Shown in pieces: positions 1-8,844 of a stretch of 64,000 nucleotides of DNA. Under the pieces are notes generated by a model. It had not been told where the DNA came from, did no database searches, and saw nothing but the letters and a program-made list of their open reading frames with translations. Each line of letters starts with the position of its first letter. Positions within the stretch are counted from its first letter, which is position 1. The stretch is taken from assembly GCA_045649415.1 (NCBI GenBank), contig JAZRPY010000004.1, positions 3,568-67,567 on the forward strand, in the 5' to 3' direction. The DNA comes from CAKSQL01 sp045649415 (GTDB lineage: Bacteria > Bacillota > Clostridia > UBA1381). The translations under genes were made by a program, and so were the position numbers.

Positions 1-290
1 TCTCCTAAAACATTGAAAATTCTACCCAATGTTTTTCTGCCAACAGGCACACTGATAGGCTTTTTTGTGTCAAGGACATCGGTACCTCTTTTTAGTCCGT
101 CTGTGGATGCCATAGCAATACATCTTACAATATTATCACCAATATGCTGAGCTACCTCAACGGTTAGCTCTCTGTCGGCAATTTTCATTGTAAGAGCATT
201 ATATATGCCGGGCAGATTTCCTTCCTCAAATTGAACATCTACTACAGGTCCCATAACCTGTACAACCTTGCCATAAACTAAACTTGACAT
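1..290 (-). CDS. atpD: F1-ATPase beta subunit, 5' fragment (window edge)
   Basis: Beta subunit of the F1 sector, which carries the catalytic nucleotide sites of ATP synthase on the cytoplasmic face of the membrane. Only about the first 96 residues are present. They begin MSSLVYGKVVQVMGP, form the N-terminal beta-barrel, and run off the window at GRIFNVLGE, just before the part that would hold the P-loop. The ATG at 290 follows an AAGGAGC ribosome binding site. It lies directly downstream of atpG, the usual order. The catalytic residues cannot be checked because the rest lies outside the window. Confidence 0.96.
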   Translation of the reverse strand, partial: MSSLVYGKVVQVMGPVVDVQFEEGNLPGIYNALTMKIADRELTVEVAQHIGDNIVRCIAMASTDGLKRGTDVLDTKKPISVPVGRKTLGRIFNVLG

Positions 291-301
291 ATTTTTGCTC
301 C

Positions 302-1105
302 TTATACGCCGCTACCGGCTACTATTTCCGTAATTTCCTGAGTAATTGTTCCTTGACGGGCACGATTATATTCAAGAGTTAGATTATCTATCATCTCGGT
401 TGCATTCTTTTCTGCCAAATCCATCGCAAATCGTCTTTGAACTACCTCACAGGTAAAGCTTTCTCTTGCTGACAAGATAATTTTTGCTGAAATATATTCC
501 TCAATAACGCCTTCTAAAACGGTCACCTCATCAGGCTCAAATATCACATCCTGTGGCATTGGCTTTTCTTTTTTTTTCAATGGTAAAAGCCATTCCACCT
601 TCGGCTCCTGCGTCATCATTGAGATATACTTGGTGGATACAATTCCCACCTTGTTAAACTCACCATTTGAAAATCCCGAGCAGAGCTTTTGTGCAAGCTC
701 AATGGCTGAGGAATAATTGTAGCCCTCAATATTGACTACCTCCTTGCCATACTTTTCACAGGCTCTTTTCCCAATAGCATATATTATGTCCTTATCTATT
801 TGCTCAACTAATTTGAATACATTGTTGTTATAGCCACCTGCCAGACCTCTGTCCCCTGCCATAACAACAAGACAAACCTTTTGATTCTCGGCAGCTTTCA
901 TATATGCACTTTTCTCACAAGCCTTAGCTGAGGATAGCATCGAGATAGTGTCCTCCAAGGCATTAAAATATTCACGGCTTTTTATCATCCCCACAGTTGC
1001 ACCTTTTATTTTTGCCGATGCAACAAGTCCCATTGCATTGGTAAGATGCAGGGTGGAGTTCACACTTTTTATTCTATTTTTAATGCTTTTAATATCTACT
1101 CCCAT
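302..1105 (-). CDS. atpG: F1-ATPase gamma subunit
   Basis: Central-stalk subunit that turns inside the alpha3beta3 hexamer and couples rotation of the c-ring to ATP synthesis. The 267-residue protein has the two family helices: the N-terminal one (MGVDIKSIKNRIKSVNSTLHLTNAM, with the conserved I-x-x-R-I-x-S-V) and the C-terminal one (RFAMDLAEKNATEMIDNLTLEYNRARQ, with E-M-x-x-A/N-x-x-N). It is somewhat shorter than the usual 285-290 residues, with the difference in the middle Rossmann-like part. It sits 4 bp after atpA and 11 bp before atpD in one operon. Confidence 0.97.
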   Translation of the reverse strand: MGVDIKSIKNRIKSVNSTLHLTNAMGLVASAKIKGATVGMIKSREYFNALEDTISMLSSAKACEKSAYMKAAENQKVCLVVMAGDRGLAGGYNNNVFKLVEQIDKDIIYAIGKRACEKYGKEVVNIEGYNYSSAIELAQKLCSGFSNGEFNKVGIVSTKYISMMTQEPKVEWLLPLKKKEKPMPQDVIFEPDEVTVLEGVIEEYISAKIILSARESFTCEVVQRRFAMDLAEKNATEMIDNLTLEYNRARQGTITQEITEIVAGSGV

Positions 1106-1109
1106 AGCC

Positions 1110-2603
1110 CTACTCCTTCATTTCAAGGAGTGCCTTCTTTAAAGTTTCAATATCCTCTTGCTCATAGAAGTTACTCTCAAAGCGTTTTAAAAGCTCCTGA
1201 TACTTATCCTCTAAAAGATTAAATAATCTTTCCTCATATTCCTTCACCTTATTTATTGGCGTTTCATTAAGATATCCGTTAATAACTGCATACACAATCG
1301 CTACCTGACATCCTGCACGAACAGGTGAATTTCTTTTCTGTTTCAGGACCTCAACAATTCTTTCTCCAAGTGCAAGTCTTTCTTTTGTGTCCTTATCCAA
1401 ATCACTTCCGAATTGAGCAAATGCCTGAAGCTCCCTGTATTGTGCATACAAAAGCTTCAATTCTCCCGACACCTTTTTCATTGCCTTCAACTGTGCTGCT
1501 CCACCAACTCGGCTTACTGAAATACCGGGGTTAATAGCAGGCATAATTCCTGCATGGAATAGCTCGGTTTCCAGAAATATCTGTCCGTCTGTGATTGATA
1601 TAACATTTGTGGGGATATATGCCGACACATCCCCTGCCTGAGTTTCAATCAGGGGTAGTGCAGTTATTGAGCCACCACCATACTCAGGTGCCACACAAGC
1701 TGCTCTTTCCAATAATCTTGAATGAAGATAAAAAACATCTCCCGGATATGCCTCTCTTCCTGGTGGGCGTCTAATAAGCAGGGAAAGTGCTCTGTATGCT
1801 ACTGCATGCTTTGACAAATCGTCATAAACTATAAGCACATCCTTGCCCTGCTCCCTGAAATATTCAGCCATAGCACAACCCGAATATGGAGCAATATACT
1901 GAAGTGGTGCAGTTTCGGAAGCTGACGCAGAAACGATAATGGTATATTCCATCGCCCCTGACCTTGTGAGCTCATTTGCAAGCTGAACAACTGCAGTATT
2001 CTTCTGTCCGATTGCAACATATATGCATATTACATTCTCATTCTTTTGGTTGATAATGGTGTCTATTGCTATCTCAGTTTTACCTGTTTGCCTGTCACCA
2101 ATAATAAGCTCTCTCTGACCTCTGCCAATAGGAATCATACTGTCGATAGCCACAATTCCTGTCTGCAATGGCACAGACACACTTTTTCTTTCAATTATAC
2201 CGGGAGCTTCAGTTTCAATAGGTCTTGTTGTGGTTGCGTTAACAGGGCCTTTTCCGTCGATAGGATTTCCCAAAGCATCCACAACTCTTCCTAAAAGTGC
2301 CTCACCCACAGGCACAGATACAACCTTACCCGTACAGCTCACCTTGGAGCCTTCCGAAATATTATTTGTATCTGAAAGGAGTGCCACCGACACAGTTTCA
2401 CTTTCTAAGTTTTGTGCCATACCATAGCTTGAGTCCTCAAATTCAAGAAGCTCATTTGCCATACAAGACCTAAGACCATAAACTCTTGCAATTCCGTCAC
2501 CAACAAGAATTACCGTCCCTGTTTCCTTCATTTCAACCTGTTTTTCGTAGTTTTTAATCTGTTCCTTTATGACACTGCTGATTTCATCAGGATTAAAGCT
2601 CAT
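1110..2603 (-). CDS. atpA: F1-ATPase alpha subunit
   Basis: Non-catalytic nucleotide-binding subunit of F1. The 497-residue protein has an N-terminal helix that meets the delta subunit, a beta-barrel (about residues 25-95), and the nucleotide domain with Walker A GDRQTGKT at 169-176. The motif PGISVSRVGGAAQ near residue 365 supplies the arginine finger to the beta active site. The start overlaps the end of atpH by 4 bp (ATGA), a sign of translational coupling. Length and motif order are normal for the family. Confidence 0.98.
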   Translation of the reverse strand: MSFNPDEISSVIKEQIKNYEKQVEMKETGTVILVGDGIARVYGLRSCMANELLEFEDSSYGMAQNLESETVSVALLSDTNNISEGSKVSCTGKVVSVPVGEALLGRVVDALGNPIDGKGPVNATTTRPIETEAPGIIERKSVSVPLQTGIVAIDSMIPIGRGQRELIIGDRQTGKTEIAIDTIINQKNENVICIYVAIGQKNTAVVQLANELTRSGAMEYTIIVSASASETAPLQYIAPYSGCAMAEYFREQGKDVLIVYDDLSKHAVAYRALSLLIRRPPGREAYPGDVFYLHSRLLERAACVAPEYGGGSITALPLIETQAGDVSAYIPTNVISITDGQIFLETELFHAGIMPAINPGISVSRVGGAAQLKAMKKVSGELKLLYAQYRELQAFAQFGSDLDKDTKERLALGERIVEVLKQKRNSPVRAGCQVAIVYAVINGYLNETPINKVKEYEERLFNLLEDKYQELLKRFESNFYEQEDIETLKKALLEMKE

Positions 2604-3130
2604 TTTTTAATCACTTCCTTAACGCTCTGTAGCTGACCTTTTAAGCTACCGTCAATTATTTTTCCATCCATTTCAATTATAAGTCCACCTATTATTGACT
2701 CGTCAATTTCATAATCTATAACTACCCTTCCACCTGTTATTTTTTCAAGCTTTTCCAAAAGTGCAGCCTTTTGTCCTTTTAAAAGCTCGGTTGCTGATTT
2801 CACTCTCGCAGTAGTTATCTTATTTATTTTCTCATACATATCATTAAACTCATCTATACTATCCAACAGAAATTTAAGATGTCCTTTCTCGCACAAAAGC
2901 TTAATATATGATAAAATGTTTTCAGGCACAGCCTTGCCAAAAGCCTTATTTATAGCCTCTTTTCTTTCACTCATCTCTATTGCAGGAGAGGATAACAATG
3001 CTATATATTGAGGGTTATCTAAAATAACATCCCGAATTAAAGAAAACGACTCCCTATACTCCTTGCTTTTTCCTTCCTCCGTGGCAATTTCAAAGATTGC
3101 TTTTGCATATTCACGACTCAAATCATTCAT
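2600..3130 (-). CDS. atpH: F1-ATPase delta subunit
   Basis: Peripheral-stalk connector (OSCP/delta family) that holds F1 to the b subunits. The open frame could begin at a GTG at 3139. The ATG at 3130 giving MNDLSREYAKAIFEIA is preferred, because that sequence aligns with the conserved family N terminus (YAKAIFEIA). The C-terminal part contains GGRVVIDYEIDESIIGGLIIEMDGKIIDGSL, the typical delta signature. It overlaps atpF by 8 bp and atpA by 4 bp. About 176 residues, normal length. Confidence 0.95.
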   Translation of the reverse strand: MNDLSREYAKAIFEIATEEGKSKEYRESFSLIRDVILDNPQYIALLSSPAIEMSERKEAINKAFGKAVPENILSYIKLLCEKGHLKFLLDSIDEFNDMYEKINKITTARVKSATELLKGQKAALLEKLEKITGGRVVIDYEIDESIIGGLIIEMDGKIIDGSLKGQLQSVKEVIKK

Positions 3131-3629
3131 CCTTATCACCTATCTTTTCAATAAATGAATCAATAAGGTCACGATGGTCCTCAGGATTGATTTCTCTTTT
3201 TAAAAGCTTATTGGCAATAGTTGATGATACATCAATGATTTCTCTTTTGATGCTTTCCTCTGCCTTTTTCATTTCTAATTTCGCTTCATTTTCAGCCTGA
3301 CGGACAATCCCCTCTGCCCTTTCCTGTGCCTTTGAAACAATGGAGTCACCTTGTCTTTTAGCACTGTCCTCGGCAGTTTTAATCATATCTTCGGCAGTTT
3401 GTTTTGCAGTTTTCATTTTCTCATCCCAATAAAGCCTGTTTCCCTCTGCTTGTTTTTTATAGTCCTCTGCCTCCTGATATTTATTATCAAGCTCGGCTTG
3501 TCTTTTAGAAAGCATTTTATTCACAGGCTTAAACAAAAACTTTTTGATAATGAGATATAAGACCACTAAATTCAATAAGGAAACCAATATGTTCCATATA
3601 TTGACCGAAATAACCCCTAACGATTGCAT
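3123..3629 (-). CDS. atpF: F0 ATP synthase subunit b
   Basis: Membrane-anchored dimeric stator stalk. One N-terminal membrane helix (about residues 8-28) is followed by a basic turn (KKFLFKPVNKMLSKRQAELD) and a long charged coiled coil to the end. This is the classical b architecture at 168 residues. There is a single b gene, so a homodimeric stalk is expected. It sits 18 bp after atpE. Confidence 0.95.
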   Translation of the reverse strand: MQSLGVISVNIWNILVSLLNLVVLYLIIKKFLFKPVNKMLSKRQAELDNKYQEAEDYKKQAEGNRLYWDEKMKTAKQTAEDMIKTAEDSAKRQGDSIVSKAQERAEGIVRQAENEAKLEMKKAEESIKREIIDVSSTIANKLLKREINPEDHRDLIDSFIEKIGDKDE

Positions 3630-3647
3630 AATATTTCAATCTCCCAA

Positions 3648-3932
3648 TTAAGCTATTGTTGATACTAAAATGTCCACCAGCATACCAGGTGCAACGAACA
3701 ATAATAAAATAGCAATAACAAGTGCATAAAGACCTGTTGTTTCTGCAATTGCACAACCCATAAGCATAGTTGATGTAACATCACCCTTTGCCTCAGGCTG
3801 ACGACCAATAGCTTCACAAGCCTTTGCCACTGCATTACCTTCACCAATACCCGGTCCGATACCTGCTATCATAGCAGTACCTGCTCCCAAAGCACAACAT
3901 CCTAAAATAATACCAATTGCAATTTCCAACAT
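3648..3932 (-). CDS. atpE: F0 ATP synthase c-ring subunit, Na+-type ion site
   Basis: The 94-residue hairpin of two membrane helices forms the rotating c-ring. The polar loop RQPEAKGD (44-51) is conserved. In helix 2 the essential carboxylate is E64 in AIAETTGLY (E64, T65, T66, Y69), matching the ES-T-x-x-Y arrangement of Na+-translocating rings. In helix 1 the position that is Gln in the Ilyobacter Na+ ring is E31 (GIGEGNAV), giving two carboxylates per site as described for Fusobacterium nucleatum. I therefore infer Na+ rather than H+ coupling. This rests on motif reading only. Confidence 0.95.
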   Translation of the reverse strand: MLEIAIGIILGCCALGAGTAMIAGIGPGIGEGNAVAKACEAIGRQPEAKGDVTSTMLMGCAIAETTGLYALVIAILLLFVAPGMLVDILVSTIA

Positions 3933-3935
3933 AGT

Positions 3936-4838
3936 CTAAAACCCTCCTGATTTTTGTAATTTATTTTTCTTTTTTAGTTTTCTTTCTTTATATAATTCAA
4001 GAGGAAATCCTCCTGAAATATAGAGCATTGTAAGCATAGCGAATATATACGCCTGAAGGATACCACTGAATATATCAAAATATATTGATAATATAGCAGG
4101 GATACCAACTCTCAAAAATGGAAAATCTCCCAAAAATCCCGGAAGATTTCCAAATATCATATTGGATAATCCTCCAAGTCCAGCCGCCACAAGCACCGAT
4201 ATAACCGAGCCTGACAACACATTCCCGTAATGACGGAACGCCATGGAAACTGGGGTTGCCACCTCACTTATCACATTCAATGGTGCCATCAAAGCAGGGT
4301 TTAGAAAGCTTTTTAAATACTCAACAGGTCCACACTTCATTTTGTAGTAGGTAATCAGTATGAACACCAGTATTGCCCAGCCTGCCACAACATTTAAATC
4401 CGATGTGGGTGGATATAGTCCCACAAGGGTTATTAAACTTGAAAAGGCAGATAATCCAAGGATTGCCACAACAAATGGTGCAAAGAAGGAGAAGTATTCT
4501 CCCATATTCCCCTCTGTCATTTTTTTTGATTTTTCCACTATCATTTCTGCAAAATGGTGGCGAGTTAGCCACACTCCATTTTCTATTCCATGAGTCATAT
4601 AAAGGCACAGGAACAATAGTGAAAACATAACTATCAGGGAATTGACCTGAGATTCTGAAATGATTATCTCCTGAATGGGAGCAGGGACTTTAAAATATAT
4701 CAAAGCTCCTGTCACTGCAATTCCTACACTTTCGGGAGTTGTTAATATCTTTATCACAATTCCCGATAAAATCGGCAAAATCATAAGGGTTAAGTATATA
4801 CCGTCTATGATTTTAAACCGACGAGTTTTCATATTCAT
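3936..4838 (-). CDS. atpB: F0 ATP synthase subunit a
   Basis: Stator membrane subunit that forms the two ion half-channels against the c-ring. It has 300 residues and several hydrophobic helices. The motif MAFRHYGNVLSGSVI holds the essential arginine (R202), equivalent to R210 of the E. coli subunit. The ATG at 4838 overlaps the atpI stop (ATGA). A lysine-rich tail (ERKLKKKNKLQK) ends the protein. It follows atpI and precedes atpE, the standard order. Confidence 0.96.
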   Translation of the reverse strand: MNMKTRRFKIIDGIYLTLMILPILSGIVIKILTTPESVGIAVTGALIYFKVPAPIQEIIISESQVNSLIVMFSLLFLCLYMTHGIENGVWLTRHHFAEMIVEKSKKMTEGNMGEYFSFFAPFVVAILGLSAFSSLITLVGLYPPTSDLNVVAGWAILVFILITYYKMKCGPVEYLKSFLNPALMAPLNVISEVATPVSMAFRHYGNVLSGSVISVLVAAGLGGLSNMIFGNLPGFLGDFPFLRVGIPAILSIYFDIFSGILQAYIFAMLTMLYISGGFPLELYKERKLKKKNKLQKSGGF

Positions 4839-5230
4839 TCTTTTTCTTTCTCCCCCTTCTTATCTACGATAGGTCTTAGTGCCACTGCAATTCTTGGGAA
4901 GAATATAGGAACAATTGTGGCTACAACATTGCAATGGGGGATTAAAACCCCTGCAACAAGGCACACAAAAACTCCCAAGTTCCTTAACCCCTGAGATGCT
5001 CTCATCATTTTTTTTGCATCCTGGGCGTCCTTCTCTAACGCCTTCTGGACTGTGAGTCCCATAAAGAAGAAATTTAAAATTCCAACTAAAGCAGATAAAA
5101 TGTTTCCTAAAAGGACAGTGTAGTCCCATCTTTTCAAAACAAGAAAAATTGCCTGAAATAAAACACTCATCAGGATTGTTGATATAGCAATATATTTAGT
5201 TTCTTTTAATATTGTGTTGTCTATTTTCAT
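4835..5230 (-). CDS. atpI: ATP synthase subunit I-like assembly protein
   Basis: A 131-residue membrane protein with about four hydrophobic segments (residues 13-32, 37-58, 85-103, 104-120). It is the first gene of the ATP synthase operon. Members of this family assist c-ring assembly or ion supply. The assignment rests mainly on position directly before atpB, size and topology, since sequence conservation in the family is low. A sigma-A promoter lies 46-74 bp upstream. Confidence 0.8.
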   Translation of the reverse strand: MKIDNTILKETKYIAISTILMSVLFQAIFLVLKRWDYTVLLGNILSALVGILNFFFMGLTVQKALEKDAQDAKKMMRASQGLRNLGVFVCLVAGVLIPHCNVVATIVPIFFPRIAVALRPIVDKKGEKEKE

Positions 5231-5275
5231 TATCGCAATTCCTCTCTTTTATATTTCCCGAATTTTCCCTATTTT

Positions 5276-5304
5276 ATTATATATTGAATATCGTTTTTGT
5301 GCAA
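5276..5304 (-). promoter_or_regulatory. sigma-A promoter of the ATP synthase operon
   Basis: On the minus strand, -35 TTGCAC (5299-5304), a 17-bp spacer and -10 TATAAT (5276-5281), about 46 bp before the atpI start. It lies between atpI and the end of the AraC-type gene, so the operon probably starts here. Confidence 0.75.
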
Positions 5305-5320
5305 GCATGATTCAATACTA

Positions 5321-6124
5321 TTATAGATTTTCTTTTATTTTTACCCTTTCTCGCCTGTATTGTGTCGGAGACACTGAAAACCTTTCTCTAAAATGTCTTT
5401 CAAAATTTGCATAGTCACAAAATCCTGATTCAAAGCATATATCCGTAACTGTCATATTGGAATACTCCAGTAACTTTTTTGCATAATCATATCTAATTGT
5501 GCTGAGATACTCCTTAAAATTCACACCGCACTCCTTCAAAAAAATACTGCTCATATAGGATGGTGTTACCGCTGCGTCAGCTGCAATATCAGAAAGTCTT
5601 ATGTCATTTCTGAAATTATTTTGAATATAAAGCATTGCCTTTTGTACTTTTGACATATAACCATGTCCGTGAATATTGTTTATCCTACATATTTTCCCAA
5701 GAATACTATTTAATAAATAAAAGCTATACTCATCATCATTTTCGGAAGAAGCAAGATTAAGCTCATGCATAATAGTAGCAAGATAACGGGCATCCTCATC
5801 AGAAAGCATAACACTGTCCGAATTAAAAACTGTAGAAAGCTTAAACAACATATTTCTGTCACATACCTCTCCAGTAAACATAAGTGTAATAACCTGCGAG
5901 TCTTCCGTTATTACCTTATGAGAATTTACCGGTGTCATAAAAAACAACATATTTTTTTCTATCTTCCGCTCGACACCGTCTATTATATAGCTCCCGCTTC
6001 CTGATATAATCAGTTCAACTTCATAAAATTCATGCCAATGCGTGGGATAACTGCTAATCTTCTTTTCTTTCACCATTATTTTTTCGTTTTTTATTTTTTG
6101 CAATCCTGTATATCTGTCTATCAT
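5321..6124 (-). CDS. AraC family transcriptional regulator with cupin domain
   Basis: A 267-residue regulator. The N-terminal cupin-like ligand domain (about residues 20-100) has PTHWHEFYEVELIISGSGSY, typical of sugar-sensing AraC proteins. The C-terminal double helix-turn-helix (about 165-262) includes IRLSDIAADAAVTPSYMSSIF and MTVTDICFESGFCDYANFERHF, followed by SPTQYRR. It is transcribed away from the transaldolase gene, with starts about 130 bp apart. Control of that gene or of sugar uptake is plausible but unproven. The ligand is unknown. Confidence 0.9.
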   Translation of the reverse strand: MIDRYTGLQKIKNEKIMVKEKKISSYPTHWHEFYEVELIISGSGSYIIDGVERKIEKNMLFFMTPVNSHKVITEDSQVITLMFTGEVCDRNMLFKLSTVFNSDSVMLSDEDARYLATIMHELNLASSENDDEYSFYLLNSILGKICRINNIHGHGYMSKVQKAMLYIQNNFRNDIRLSDIAADAAVTPSYMSSIFLKECGVNFKEYLSTIRYDYAKKLLEYSNMTVTDICFESGFCDYANFERHFRERFSVSPTQYRRERVKIKENL

Positions 6125-6253
6125 AATATATCACCCAAAATAATTTTATATCAAAATCGTAAAAAAAGCAATATTATTCAATAAATTTACAATGCATGTA
6201 TATAAAATAGGTGATATACTATAGTGGTAAAATAAAAAAGGAGACAAAGTGAA

Positions 6254-6901
6254 ATGAAACTGTTTATTGACACCGCAAATATTGAAGAAATCAAAGAAGC
6301 CAATGAACTTGGCGTAATATGTGGAGTTACCACAAATCCGTCACTAATCGCAAAAGAAGGCAGAGATTTTAAGACTGTAATTAACGAAATCACCGCTATT
6401 GTAGATGGACCAATATCTGCCGAGGTAATAAGTCTTGATGCAGACTCCATGGTAGAAGAAGCCATACCTCTTGCTCAGATGAATAAAAATATCGTAATTA
6501 AAATCCCTATGACCGCAGAAGGTTTGAAGGCTGTAAAAAGACTTAGTGCTATGGGGATACATACGAATGTAACTTTGATTTTTTCGGCTGCACAGGCGCT
6601 TCTTGCCGCACGCGCAGGTGCAACCTATGTAAGCCCATTCTTAGGCAGACTTGATGATATAAACTCTGATGGAATGGCATTAATTTCCGATATTGTCGAT
6701 ATTTTTGATGCGCATGCAATCAATACGGAAATTATATGTGCAAGTATCAGAAATCCAAATCATGTCACAGAAGCCGCAAAACTTGGAGCACACATCGCAA
6801 CCATTCCATTTGGTGTAATTATGCAGATGTTAAAACACCCTCTTACCGATGCCGGTATAGAAAGATTCTTAAAAGATTGGGAACAACATTTAAACAAATA
6901 A
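6254..6901 (+). CDS. tal: Small transaldolase (TalC/FSA family)
   Basis: Class I aldolase of 215 residues that moves a dihydroxyacetone unit between sugar phosphates in the non-oxidative pentose phosphate pathway. Schiff-base lysine K83 lies in NIVIKIPMT, and D6 and N28 (FIDTAN, TTNPS) are conserved. The residue after ISA is glutamate (E57, SAEV), as in transaldolases, rather than glutamine as in E. coli fructose-6-phosphate aldolase. Transaldolase activity is therefore the better guess. GGAGACAAAGTGAA precedes the ATG. A terminator follows at 6923. Confidence 0.92.
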   Translation: MKLFIDTANIEEIKEANELGVICGVTTNPSLIAKEGRDFKTVINEITAIVDGPISAEVISLDADSMVEEAIPLAQMNKNIVIKIPMTAEGLKAVKRLSAMGIHTNVTLIFSAAQALLAARAGATYVSPFLGRLDDINSDGMALISDIVDIFDAHAINTEIICASIRNPNHVTEAAKLGAHIATIPFGVIMQMLKHPLTDAGIERFLKDWEQHLNK

Positions 6902-6922
6902 ATTAAAACGGATCATATATAA

Positions 6923-6967
6923 AACATCGGACACAAGATAAAATTTCTGTTATCCGATGTTTTTTAT
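6923..6967 (+). terminator. Intrinsic terminator after transaldolase
   Basis: A 9-bp stem (AACATCGGA / TCCGATGTT) followed by a run of T residues, 22 bp after the stop codon. Confidence 0.85.
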
Positions 6968-7071
6968 TTTCTTTCTAATCACATTTGTTCTTGGTTGCAT
7001 CAACTCTTAGACATTCTTCATTTAGACAATGGAGGTTTTTCATTCGACAATATTCGATATTCATAAATCTC

Positions 7072-7130
7072 GTCGCGACAGCGACATATCGAGTGCGTCA
7101 GCACATATCGAGTCTGTAAGACATATCGAG
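7072..7130. repeat. Tandem mini-hairpin repeat with ATATCGAG spacer
   Basis: Three consecutive units, each a small hairpin followed by ATATCGAG. Stem 1 is GTCGC/GCGAC (7072-7085), stem 2 GTGC/GCAC (7093-7104) and stem 3 GTCT/AGAC (7112-7122). The stem sequence changes from unit to unit but stays complementary, and the ATATCGAG box is constant. A weaker fourth unit (GAATT/AATTC, then ATATCGAT) follows up to about 7153. The surrounding 6,968-7,199 stretch shows no gene. Confidence 0.7.
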
Positions 7131-7199
7131 AATTAGCAAGAATTCATATCGATGCGTTGCTATACAACACAATCGCCTATTTCAAGTTATGTACGAAAA

Positions 7200-7604
7200 T
7201 TATTCAGTCTTTTCATCATCAGCAATCTCAACAAGACCATCGGGGGTTTCTACCAGATCATGCCGATTAAGTAAAAATCTTCTGATTACAAAAAGTATCG
7301 CAATAGCTGCAACTGTAATCAAATTTTCCAAAGGAGTAGTATGTCCTATTATTAACTGTCTGGCAAGAGCAAATGCTAAAACCTCAATAACTGTCTCAGG
7401 AGTGTGCTTGCAAAGCATTTTTATAAGTTCGGCACCAATAGCAAGCGTAATTGCTTTATCTAAAACCACAACAAGCGAATCTATACCATTTTCAATAAAC
7501 GAAATATTAAACATATCTATCACTATCCACGCACCCAGAACTACTACTGCGATGCCCACAATAAGCGATATGAACAGCTCCACAAAATAGCTTATCTCAA
7601 ACAT
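7200..7604 (-). CDS. PsiE-like integral membrane protein
   Basis: A 134-residue protein with about four hydrophobic segments (10-32, 45-64, 72-90, 93-112). The spacing and the polar C-terminal tail resemble the phosphate-starvation-inducible PsiE family, whose function is unknown. No enzyme motif is visible. It stands alone between the hairpin repeat and the next membrane protein. The assignment rests on hydropathy and general resemblance. Confidence 0.6.
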   Translation of the reverse strand: MFEISYFVELFISLIVGIAVVVLGAWIVIDMFNISFIENGIDSLVVVLDKAITLAIGAELIKMLCKHTPETVIEVLAFALARQLIIGHTTPLENLITVAAIAILFVIRRFLLNRHDLVETPDGLVEIADDEKTE

Positions 7605-7695
7605 TTTTTTTGAAGTTTTTTTCTCATAATACTTGTTCCTCTGACTCTAAATTTATATGTATTTATAAAATTATAGTTTTACTCTATGCTGTACA

Positions 7696-8844
7696 TCAAG
7701 TTGATTTTTTATCAATTTTAAATACAACCCCACTTACAGGCTGAATCCATTCGCCATCTATTATTACATCATAGATTCCATTCATGTGCTCGTGAGCATA
7801 GTCAAGTGTAGTTTTTTCATCTTTGTTTAAAAATGCAAACATTTCAACATTCATTGAATCTTCAGGATAACTGAGAGATATTCTTGGCGATTTTGTTGGG
7901 TCAATCAAAACAACATCAAGAATCGAGTTCCATTGCTTAGGCATATGAAATATAATTCTTATGCTATGTTCTTTAAGGCTCAAATCATGTCCAACCTTGA
8001 AGGTACAAAGAATACCATCATCTTTGACAGTAACATTTTCAAGGTTGCCAGAGATACCGTCAACTCTAAGATTGAGCTTTATCAGCTTTTGTAAAGTATT
8101 GATATCTAATGCTGCCCTCTTAAAGTTTTCAACATCTTCAGCGCATAAATCCATCTTTTCTCTGAACACACAATTATTAAAAAGCGTATCATTTTCACGA
8201 TCTCTTAAGGTATTATCAAGACTATTATTGTCGAACCTGAATGCTATTTTTACAATATTTGAACTAAGGATATTATCGTCCGAGAGATATTTGACACTAT
8301 AATCAAGAATTTCCTGAACATAAAAATACTTTGTTTTGTCAGTAAGAATATCATCATATACAGCCGGGAAATCTGTTCTTAATTCAAAATTGTAGTTAAA
8401 TTCGGTTTTTAATGTGCGTGCAACATCTGTGAAAAGAAATCTTTCCATACTTGAATTTATCATTTCTGCTGCATCAGGACCATCTGCAATAGTTTCAATT
8501 GTTGATTGTATAAATGTCTTTTTCTGCTTATCGGTAAAGAGTTCTATCATTTCGGGATTACTCATCAATGCTTCGGTGATTTTATTTGACATTTCAATTG
8601 CCGAGGCATCCTTTGAGAGTTTTTCGTTAAAGAAATCAAACAACAATATCGGTGGCAAAATACCAATAAAGCTGTATATTAGTTCTAAACTGAACGATTC
8701 TCCGTTGATATAATTTTTAAAAAACGCAAAAATCACAAGTAACACCCACACCGATGCTGTTATTGTGTAAAGAATCATATAGTTTTTGTTTTTTTCTTTT
8801 TTTACAAACTTTATAAGTTCGTCTTTTTCTTTTGATCTTTTCAT
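7696..8844 (-). CDS. Two-helix membrane protein of unknown function
   Basis: I do not recognise this 382-residue protein. A basic N terminus (MKRSKEKDELIKFVKKEKNKN) is followed by two membrane helices (about 22-43 and 55-72). About 300 mostly polar residues then predicted to be cytoplasmic begin with helical stretches and end in a beta-rich part (about 240-375). Its ATG overlaps the end of the VanX-like gene by 4 bp, so the two are co-translated. A peptidoglycan-related or stress role by association is only a guess. Confidence 0.7.
   Translation of the reverse strand: MKRSKEKDELIKFVKKEKNKNYMILYTITASVWVLLVIFAFFKNYINGESFSLELIYSFIGILPPILLFDFFNEKLSKDASAIEMSNKITEALMSNPEMIELFTDKQKKTFIQSTIETIADGPDAAEMINSSMERFLFTDVARTLKTEFNYNFELRTDFPAVYDDILTDKTKYFYVQEILDYSVKYLSDDNILSSNIVKIAFRFDNNSLDNTLRDRENDTLFNNCVFREKMDLCAEDVENFKRAALDINTLQKLIKLNLRVDGISGNLENVTVKDDGILCTFKVGHDLSLKEHSIRIIFHMPKQWNSILDVVLIDPTKSPRISLSYPEDSMNVEMFAFLNKDEKTTLDYAHEHMNGIYDVIIDGEWIQPVSGVVFKIDKKST

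Noticed and set aside
948..1142. Many plus-strand open frames opposite the ATP synthase, Ca2+-ATPase and glycosyltransferase genes
   Set aside because: They lie wholly over well-conserved genes, lack ribosome binding sites and show composition expected of antisense shadow frames.
7072..7130. Short CRISPR array
   Set aside because: Repeats are only 8 bp, spacers are self-complementary hairpins of about 10 bp and no cas gene is near.
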